Of a DNA stretch of 64,000 nucleotides, positions 56,721 through 64,000 are shown piece by piece. The stretch spans positions 7,424,072 through 7,488,071 of the forward strand of contig NW_020653750.1 of NCBI RefSeq assembly GCF_003589595.1. Reading direction: 5' to 3'. The notes below the pieces were generated by a model. That model had not been told where the DNA came from, did no database searches, and was given only the letters and a program-made list of their open reading frames with translations. Each line of letters starts with the position of its first letter. Positions within the stretch are counted from its first letter, which is position 1. Source of the DNA: Hyposmocoma kahamanoa. Lineage: Eukaryota > Arthropoda > Insecta > Lepidoptera > Cosmopterigidae. The position numbers and the translations under genes are program-made.

Positions 56721-56729
56721 AACTAGTGT

Positions 56730-57399
56730 TTGTGTATTTGTGTTTTATAATACTACTTGTACAGGAATATTGTTAATTTACTGATTATTTTTAAGTTCTC
56801 ATTGTAAGTGATAATTGTCGTAATGAGAATGAAGTATCTTGGAAGCCAAAGTAGAAAGTAAATCAAACAGACATTTTTGTTTTTAAAGACTCTAACAATA
56901 GGTTTGGTGTAAAGACGTGCATAGGTCATCATTTGTGAAAACAAGGGTTGTATAGACATTGAGGTTTCAATGTGCCCTTTAAAATATTAGGCATACAAAC
57001 ATATTGAAGGTATATTAGATATTTACTCACTTGCATTTCAACAGAATAAACCAGGTGTAACATATTCTTTAATAATAATATCTCATGGGTGCACATGGTT
57101 TTAATAAGTTAGTCAGTGATTTAAAAGCAGTAAATGGGTAAATGGGTCAATTTCAATGATAATAATTAACATAAAATGTAACTAGATGTCAAAATAATAA
57201 TAATAATTTGGATAACGTCAAAATTATCTTTATTTTTTCCACCCCAAGGTAAAAAATAAAACAATGAAGTTAAGGATTTGTTGTTTCAAAATTGGCAGCA
57301 CACCACGTTAAAATTTGACAGATCTTATTCCGTTGCACTAGAGATATTCGGAAGTGCATTTCCACTATATCTGGTGGAGTCACAGCCTTACAATCTGAA
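56730..57399. other. AT-rich, no gene
   Basis: Unassigned sequence up to the LINE target site. Confidence 0.45.
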
Positions 57400-57413
57400 C
57401 AGATTGTTACATT

Positions 57414-58066
57414 CTTCTTCTTCTTCGTTTTGCTCAATGGCGGTTCCTTCTTTTTAAGATTTCGCCAGTGTCTAGTTTTCCGCTTAGCAGAATGTAAGGG
57501 CTACTGCAGCTGTGTTACTACGGCACAACGAGTATTGTAGGAGGACAATGTGAGAAATGCAAGTTTTAATACATAGAATTTAAATTTTGATGCTGCGGAG
57601 CTGTTGATTTACCTGAAAGGACGGACACAATATATAAACACAAGTTTTAGTATGTTAGATAGAACAAACACATTATAATTTTATGTTATTGCTAGTTACA
57701 TAATTACATAGGATAACAATAAAAGGGGAGTTAACATAATTAAGGAGTGTTTTAAAATTTGTGGGTTTGGGAATGTATGGGGGAAGGATATCGTACAGTG
57801 AAACAGAATATTTGGGACAATTGAAAAAGATGTGACCTGGAGAACCATCATCAAGCCCGCATTCACAAAGTGAGTTGTCCCTAATCCTAATTTTGGCTAA
57901 ATGTACAGGAGTAGTTGAGTGGCCCAGCCTTAGTCGACATAAAGTGGAGGTGCAAAATTTAGATGCTTCATTGTATTCAAAGAACCAAGGCTTCTAAGGA
58001 ATAAAATTTTGAATGTCGGCGTAATATTTTCCTTTCACCTTACTAGACTCTTTCCATTCGGCGAGC
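57414..58066 (-). mobile_element. 5'-truncated LINE (Jockey-like) with intact target-site duplication
   Basis: One frame, with a single stop, runs from 58066 to TAA at 57673: WLAEWKESSKVKGKYYADIQ NFIP*, then SKFCTSTLCRLRLGHSTTPV HLAKIRIRD, NSLCECGLDDGSPGHIFFNC PKYSVSLYDILPPYIPK, ending YVTSNNIKL*. The 'LRLGH....HL.....D...CECG....HI.F.C' block is the end of the RNase H and Cys-rich tail of Jockey-type elements. The element ends in a (GAA)n tail. cagattgttacatt occurs at 57400-57413 and 58067-58080 as a perfect 14-bp duplication. Confidence 0.9.
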
Positions 58067-58084
58067 CAGATTGTTACATTACAG

Positions 58085-58338
58085 GCGAATGTTCCCGGTG
58101 AAGGAAGCTACCGAATGTTACAAGTGTTGCGCAACGAATGCTCGGTTCACCGCTGTAATCACTTTTGAACTGTTCGCTGTAAAGGAGCACCTTAAGAATT
58201 ATATCTATTGTGTTAGACATATTTTTAAGTAAAACTCACTCTGAATAAATGTGTGATATTTATAAGAATTACATTCGGAATTTAAATAACGTACCTACTC
58301 CTTAACCGGTACAACTATATTTCCTTCGCGTCACCACC
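58085..58338. other. No gene seen
   Basis: Sequence to the right of the LINE target site continues without recognisable features. Confidence 0.4.
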
Positions 58339-58471
58339 TCACATAGTACTGGTAGAAAATGGTGTTTCTTGAATGAAAAGAAAATCAAAGATCATGGCCC
58401 ACCAAAGTATTAAAACCATAACCACGGCGTACAGAAATGTGAAAAGTGGTTCAATTCCTAAAAAAATATTT
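58339..58471 (-). CDS. Unrecognised candidate terminal exon (one TM segment)
   Basis: After a good acceptor (aataactttcag) the frame reads NIFLGIEPLFTFLYAVVMVL ILWWAMIFDFLFIQ and stops at TGA after ETPFSTSTM. It would be one membrane segment with a short tail and needs a phase-2 upstream exon. I recognise no family. It could be chance, as hydrophobic frames are common in AT-rich DNA. Confidence 0.2.
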
Positions 58472-58706
58472 CTGAAAGTTATTTTTTCATTTTTGTAGTG
58501 GGAACGAAAGAAAAAAAGTACATTTAATACAGTTTCAGACAGACAGGACCTGATTTTATAACTATCGTTCATCAATCTCCACAGATATTACTAAGCCCCA
58601 CTCTACCGTGTTGCCATGACCGTGTAATCAGAATAATTAAATACTGTTGGTCTATAAGATTTTTTTTCGAAAGGGAAGAAGACCCCGGTAAGATTGCTTT
58701 ACTCAC

Positions 58707-58862
58707 TTGCTGGCATATATCCACATAACTGTTGCTGTTTCTAACGAAAGAGCCAAACTGACTATTTACACTAGGTACCCCATGCAAGATCACTTCACAG
58801 TGCAACAGAGGCTGAGGAGCCGAAAAAGTTTGGCATGAAAGAGTACCATCTACCTTTATCAT
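58707..58862 (-). CDS. Unrecognised candidate exon with strong donor
   Basis: The 52 codons read MIKVDGTLSCQTFSAPQPLL HCEVILHGVPSVNSQFGSFV RNSNSYVDICQQ, then CAA|gtgagt, a consensus donor. The composition is protein-like and not AT-driven. The phase (0) does not fit the exon at 58339-58471, so they are not directly joined, and no family is recognised. Confidence 0.25.
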
Positions 58863-58869
58863 ACCTTTT

Positions 58870-59395
58870 GTGAGTCTTCATCCTGGACACGAATTGTCAT
58901 GGCCTATTGGGATGGGATACTCGGAGGTTTCTAACCTGGATTGTTTGTGTGGTGCTATTAAAACGATGGCCCGTCTTATATCTGCCTGCGTGCCCTAACA
59001 CCTGCACGCTTGAGGATTTAACGGCAGCTACTAGTGACGCGGTTGGCGTGGCTGAGTTCTGGGCCACAATAGTATAGATACCATCGATGCGATAAGAAGA
59101 AAGAAAATGATTTTTAATACTGTTTAATTAAGTGGCTTAAGTCTCGATATTCCTGAAACAAAAAACATCAGTCTCCACTCTGGACAATGCCGAAAAATCG
59201 TCGAGACTAGAAATTATCGTAAATTAATGTCCTAATATTTATTTACACGAGTAACATATTCGGCCACGTTGTCGCTTAGCAAGCGAGATTTGGCGAAGTG
59301 TTCGTATATTGTACATAAAAAAAAACGAATATATATCGTGTTATGGTCAACTGCCAAAAGTGCAAGAAGTTGAAAAATATTCGATATGCCATAAA
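58870..59395. other. No gene assigned
   Basis: Bases 58910-59100 are GC-richer than the surroundings ('gatggcccgtcttatatctg') and may be an unrecognised repeat. Confidence 0.4.
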
Positions 59396-59397
59396 TA

Positions 59398-59601
59398 CTG
59401 CCTCTGTGGCCGAACGGTTACCATGCCGGACTGCCACCCAGAGGTCCCAGGTTCGATTCCCGGGCCGGAAAAAATAATTGTATGACCTACATTTATTTCT
59501 CTCATGAGTTTGGATGTAATTTGTGGCTGGCTGTCTATGTATGTGTCCATGGCACCCGCGACACAGGGTTTCCCTAGTGCGCGGCTATGTTGAGTGTGTG
59601 C

Positions 59602-59602
<1 letters not shown>
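59398..59602 (+). mobile_element. T-family tRNA-derived SINE, best copy
   Basis: Box A-like 'tggccgaacggtta' (59407-59420) and box B 'ggttcgattcc' (59450-59460) have tRNA-like spacing. A tRNA-unrelated body follows ('atttatttctctcatgagtt', 'catggcacccgcgacacagg', 'tttccctagtgcgcggcta') and a (tta)n tail. Pol III would transcribe it from the internal promoter. Confidence 0.85.
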
Positions 59603-59634
<32 letters not shown>

Positions 59635-59746
59635 TTCGTATTTATTTTAAACTCGAAATATTTATATTTATATTTTATATTTATATTTATTTATTTATAT
59701 TTATTTATTTATATTTATTTATTTATTTATTTATATTTTAAATATT

Positions 59747-59776
<30 letters not shown>
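59603..59776. repeat. (TTA)n and (TTTA)n microsatellites
   Basis: The SINE tail expands into (tta)n, then 'tatttatttatttatatt' runs, then (tta)n again. Confidence 0.9.
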
Positions 59777-59779
<3 letters not shown>

Positions 59780-60099
59780 AAGCTACAAGTTCTTACTAAC
59801 TAATAGAAATAGAACGCATACTTCCCGATATGGTGGAAAAAAGATATTTATACCGTTGTACGCGGATAAATTCCAGAGCAAAGAATCAAATATGAGAAGA
59901 CCTAAATGTGGAAAATATGAAAGAGTGAGCCTGCAAAAACTATAATATATGGAGGGAATATTTGTGCACTTTTATGAGATACTTGGTACTTGGTGCAACG
60001 GGCTGGTTTCCGCAACTCGACGACAAAGCGCCTATTTTGCCTATTTTTTTTTTATGAGGTATACCCTGGTCAATTTCCGCCGGAAGTAAAAAATGTTCG

Positions 60100-60860
60100 A
60101 AATTCAAATAAATAAAGACGGCCGAAGAAAAACTTGCTTCGATCCGGCTGAAAATTGGTATGCGGAGTCTTTGGGAGTCCTTAACCATAATTTGGGATCA
60201 AAAGTTTATTTTCGCAATTTTTTATTATGGCTGTCATATAAGCATTCTTATCGTCAAAAGTGGCTGCCGAAACGGACTTGCTCTGATTCGGCTGAAAATT
60301 GGCATGCGGAGGCCTCTAGAAGTGCCGGATAAAAATTTGTGGTCAAAATTGGTTTTTCGCCATTTTCAAATATGGCCGCCATAGAAGCGTTCGTAGGCGG
60401 TAGAAAAAAAATCCTCTGATCCCTTTGAAAATTGGAATGTGTGGGTCTCTAGGAATGCTTGATAATAATTTGTGATCACAAATGGTTTTACGCTATTTTT
60501 TAATATGGCCGCCATTCAGCAACTAATCAAAATTATCTTAATTCAACTGAAAATCGACATGTGGGGATCGAAATTTATTTTTCGCCTTTTTTCAATATGG
60601 CTGCCATACAAACTTTTTTAGCGCCAGATAAAAATTTGCTCTAATTCGATTGAAAGTGGCATGGCTTCAATCACAATTTGGGGTAAAAATTTTGTTTCTG
60701 TCGTTTTTCGATATAGCCGTAATTTTTTATGTAAATGGCTATTGAAAAAACTGGCTTTGCTCGGACTGAAAATTGGCACCAAAAGATTTCTAAGATTGTT
60801 TGATAATAATTAGTGGTCAAAATATATTTTTGCAATTTTTAAATATGGCCGCCATAAGTG
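60100..60860. repeat. Degenerate tandem array, about six units of 90-145 bp
   Basis: Each unit carries 'ggctgaaaattggcatgcgg'-type sequence followed by 'tggtcaaaattggtttttcg' and an 'atggccgccat' palindrome. Palindromes lie at 60227, 60372, 60505, 60597, 60713 and 60845, three of them exact. Units are strongly diverged. Confidence 0.85.
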
Positions 60861-61160
60861 CCGAGGCCGGACGCCGAGGTCAGCGGAGGGCGAAGCCCGA
60901 AGCGTCCGCATGCCATCACATGGAGATAATATACGGAGACGTAATAGATTACGAATACAAGATCTCACAATTGTAAAAATGTAAAGCATGCTTCCCGATG
61001 TAGTGGAAATGAGATACTTATTATAGCGTTGTTGTATCTCAACCGTCTCTATGTTAGATTTCATTTTCTTGAAGGCTATGCCAACGAGCAGTATTTTGGG
61101 GGAAAAATGCCAAACTACTGCCGAATTTCCTGTGCTATGTAGGTACTATGAATATCAAAT
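60861..61160. other. GC-rich end of the array then AT-rich spacer
   Basis: Bases 60859-60925 ('gaggccggacgccgaggtca', 'gagggcgaagcccgaagcg') are GC-rich with short inverted words; no gene. Confidence 0.5.
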
Positions 61161-61262
61161 CAACGATAACCCAGAATACTCAGACCAAAAGCAACTTAGA
61201 AATGTTTGTTTCTTAAATTGGCATAAATCGGGAATCGACCTCCTCATCAAGCGCCCATAGTA
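61160..61262 (-). mobile_element. T3 tRNA-like repeat
   Basis: The minus strand reads 'gggcgcttgatgaggaggtc' then 'gattcccgatttatgccaat' and 'ttgcttttggtctgagtatt', matching 33885-33995. Confidence 0.55.
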
Positions 61263-61681
61263 CTAACTGCTGTGGCACCGAAAAGCATGAGCACACCCCG
61301 TAAACTGAAATCGACCACGCGCCGCAGGCCGAGCCCGACCCCACCGTAGGTGGGATACAGGGCTCGTTATTATTATACATACTGCTTAATACAAACAAAA
61401 CGATTTCGGCGTCAAAATTATGACATGTTAAATAATACAAACGAAGTTACGATCCATGATAAAGTTGACATTCATTGATACGTAATCTACAAATCTTGAC
61501 GGATTAAGTCAAGAGTGTGATGAGTGCATTTTTGTCTTTGATGTTACACGTCACATATTGTGGTTTCTGACGTTCAAGATTAGGTTTCGAAAATGCATAG
61601 GATTTGACATTTCACGATGAACGTTGCTGACTTTCAATTAGTGTGCTTACCACAATACGGCATTACACATTTCGTCGCATT

Positions 61682-61835
61682 TTTTTATAACATCAAGTGA
61701 CGGGACGAACAAGTCGTGCACCTGATGGTAAGCTACACGCCTGTCCATAACAGTTGTGGTGCCACTCAGAGCTGTAAATCGAGAAGATCTGAGGGGCACT
61801 CCCACTGCTCCCGTCACCCTGAGACATAAGTCACA
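61682..61835 (-). mobile_element. S1 3' half, well preserved
   Basis: 'acatcaagtgacgggacgaa' to 'cccgtcaccctgagacataa', then an unrelated segment with a ggcggcg/cgccgcc hairpin at 61886-61905. Confidence 0.7.
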
Positions 61836-62214
61836 ACTTATTTCGTCTATTAAGTTTTATGGAGTGGGGGGGCACAGTAAAGGGGGCGGCGGCGAACGCC
61901 GCCGAGCCCTAACTAGCCAAATTATTACTTTCTACTTTAAATTAGAAAATGGGTTCATCTATTTGAGACAACGATATCCTGAACAACAGAGATAGCGACG
62001 GCAGGCGAACATAAAAACACAATCGAACCGAACGAACTACTTTCGTAATTGTAAAAATAGAGGCGGCAGCAAATTATAGGTTGGCCCCGAGTGGCAGAAA
62101 TCGATGCTACGCCACTAGGTTCTTAAAATATTAGTGCGTTGGATTCAATATTAATTTCTGCAAGTAATATTGTAGTAATCCTTCCTTGGAATATTCTACA
62201 GGTGATAGATAATA

Positions 62215-62490
62215 CGTTTTATTATATAATACTAAGTGACGGTTTACGTGACAAAATAAATGGCACTACCACTCAGAACTTTAAATCACAAAGATCTGAG
62301 AGTCACTGCCACTGTACTCGTCACCCTGAGACATAAGTTGACAAGTCCCATGTGCCTATAATTTTACCAGCACCCTTACCCTTCAAAACCGGAACGCGGT
62401 AATGCTCACATTACCGCTCGGCGGCATAAATAAGTAAGGTGGCTGTACTTCCCTGGACGAACTCTTTCATAAGGAATTCTACTGCTGCTA
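62215..62490 (-). mobile_element. S1 copy, well preserved
   Basis: 'aatactaagtgacggtttac' to 'gacgaactctttcataagga'; only the cacctgatggtaagc block is missing. Confidence 0.75.
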
Positions 62491-62494
62491 CGTA

Positions 62495-62885
62495 ACTTAT
62501 GTTGTATATTTTGCAGATGTCACATTAGAAATGTTATGAAGATAAATCCTGACCAAACTAGTTTTTCCCGCCGTTTACAAGAGCCGGTTTTTTTTATCAT
62601 AAATAAAAACATGCATGTACGATTGATTGTGTATCAACACGTTTTAACTTATCAACACCATTGACGCCTGTGGTGTTTGTAAAAGGTCAAATTTCCAAGA
62701 GTGAATGGCAAGGTGTCTTAAATGGTGATAAGGGGTACACTTTCAAAATTCCAGGATATTAAAAATTGAATCTTCGCACTACTCTTGGGTGCAAATAAAA
62801 TTATGAAAATGCTTAATAAAGTTTGTATGTGGAGTAAAGAATAATGTCGTTAAATTAAAAACAATTGTGAATAAAAAGAACGAAA
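62495..62885. other. No gene seen
   Basis: AT-rich spacer. Confidence 0.45.
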
Positions 62886-62889
62886 AATG

Positions 62890-63200
62890 TGAATAAAAGA
62901 CAAAGGGCTCATCGTTATCCTATTGAAGAGCCAAGTACTTGTGGGTGTAGCCTGCTCCACTCCTCACAGTCCATAGCCAGCTCTTTTACTTCTTTAAAGC
63001 TGCTTACTTTGACGTCTTCTTTAGTTGTTAACTGTACGCCATTCTTGGTCTTAACCCCAAATTTTTTCTTCAATCTTCTTCTTATCCCCTCAATCAAAAT
63101 TTTATTTTCTCCGTTTGCCCACCGCACCATATTTTAAATTACTATCTCTCCCTGTCTTTCTTTGTGATTGTCCACATTTCGCTTCCATGTACTGAAGTAC
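62890..63200 (-). pseudogene. RTE-like LINE C-terminus
   Basis: 'VRWANGENKILIEGIRRRLK', 'KKFGVKTKNGVQLTTKEDVK' and 'VSSFKEVKELAMDCEEWSRL' HPQ match the 16.1 kb copy (KTKNGVQ...KVSSYK*VKELAMNREEWSS). Upstream 'SGVLQYMEAKCGQSQRKTGR' probably continues the same element. Confidence 0.65.
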
Positions 63201-63204
63201 TCCA

Positions 63205-63843
63205 GATTATAAATCCACAAGTTTTTGAGGATTTTTTTTTTCAATCGTATTTTTGAGGTAAAAATGTTGCTGTTCGCGCCGATACTAAGGTAGACGGCGC
63301 TTAGGTTTAAGTTAACCTACCCTCATTTCCCTTTACCATTTATACCGCTATCCTTTATACTCTGGGGCAACTGGACTGCTGTTCGTGTTTAGAAGTCTAC
63401 AACTAACCGTCCTGGGTATCGTGCGTCCGCCTTGGACCAGACATCGACGCTCGCTTAGCTCTGTGGATTCACCGCCATATTGAACTAACGTACTGTGCGT
63501 ATTTTCACCGATTTCTTATTTCGCCGTGTGTGAAATACCGCTGTGTTTTGTACTCTTTGTGCCTGTTATTGTACTGTACTGTTAAATGGTGATAAAGCAA
63601 GTGATAGTAACTGGTAGTCACCTCTAACCGCCACCGCATCAACGGAACCGCCACGAGTACCACCGCATATGTCGGACACATTTAGACGCCTGCTGGAAGT
63701 AAGGTCAGTGTAACATAGTTTAGTTGCACAGCACTCCTTTACCTTCCGATTCGTCCCTCTCCAGACATTCTTTCTTCACACAGTCCACTTTTACCACTCT
63801 TCTAAAAAGAACCACCCAACCGTAGTACGTAATCGGGTGACGG
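63205..63843. other. No gene assigned
   Basis: A 68-residue minus-strand frame (63926-63720, 'WVVLFRRVVKVDCVKKECLE') is Lys/Val-rich but unrecognised. Confidence 0.4.
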
Positions 63844-64000
63844 GTGTCGTCAATGGGTGTCGTCAACTGTTTCACTTCGAGTCGACCAGTTAACTTGAGC
63901 TTTGCTGTAATGGACGAAAATTGCAAAATTACATATTTAATATTTAATTACCGATGAAATGTGATTCCGTTTGTTTTGTAATTAGATGTTTCCCACACCA
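63844..64000 (+). repeat. About 150-bp direct repeat, copy 2 (continues past window)
   Basis: Same as 54193-54352, apart from an extra 'tttaata' and a shorter 'gatgtttcccac' end; cut by the window edge. Confidence 0.85.

Noticed and set aside
59406..59470. Possible functional tRNA gene
   Set aside because: Box A and B look good, but the acceptor stem does not close and the sequence continues into a shared SINE body; the same unit recurs across the window.
59523..59799. 72- and 70-residue Tyr/Ile/Phe-rich frames
   Set aside because: Translation of (TTA)n and (TTTA)n microsatellite.
54193..64000. LTR retrotransposon bounded by the 150-bp repeats
   Set aside because: No gag, protease, RT or integrase frames, primer-binding site or polypurine tract seen between them; kept only as a direct repeat.

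Overview
This 64 kb window looks like AT-rich intergenic and intronic DNA from an insect, most probably a moth or butterfly (Lepidoptera). The evidence is one multi-exon gene of the insect SLC17 'inorganic phosphate cotransporter/sialin-like' class with clean GT-AG introns, no bacterial-style operons, and dense short repeats. Those repeats are tRNA-headed SINEs with box A/B motifs, 5'-truncated non-LTR retrotransposons whose reverse-transcriptase tails resemble lepidopteran RTE/Jockey/CR1-like proteins, and terminal-inverted-repeat MITEs. The species cannot be named from the sequence.

Left part (about 1-15 kb): six exons of the SLC17 gene lie on the minus strand (14938 to 527). They encode the first 356 residues, through about TM8, and the remaining C-terminal part lies beyond the left edge. 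The introns hold SINE-like copies, a 22-bp minisatellite, palindromes, and a pair of about 300-bp inverted repeats 3 kb apart in intron 1.

Remainder (about 15-64 kb): I found no second confident host gene. The region is a patchwork of TE remnants. The most abundant family, called S1 here, is a 250-300 bp SINE-like element with about 27 complete or partial copies in both orientations. A second family (T) is a tRNA-derived SINE, with minor tRNA-like families T2 and T3. Family M1 is a MITE-like element with ACCGACyTCAAAA ends. There are at least a dozen LINE tails, several nested or structurally informative: a LINE with a perfect 14-bp target-site duplication at 57.4-58.1 kb, a probable twin-priming 5' inversion at 14.2-14.5 kb, a LINE tail inside an S1 copy at 36.9 kb, and a GC-rich MITE inside a LINE tail at 38.0 kb. 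Two unrecognised candidate exons sit at 58.3-58.9 kb.

The window's interest is mostly in genome structure. I see no convincing new enzyme system, CRISPR array or gene cluster. Family names S1, T, T2, T3 and M1 are labels for this report, not database names.
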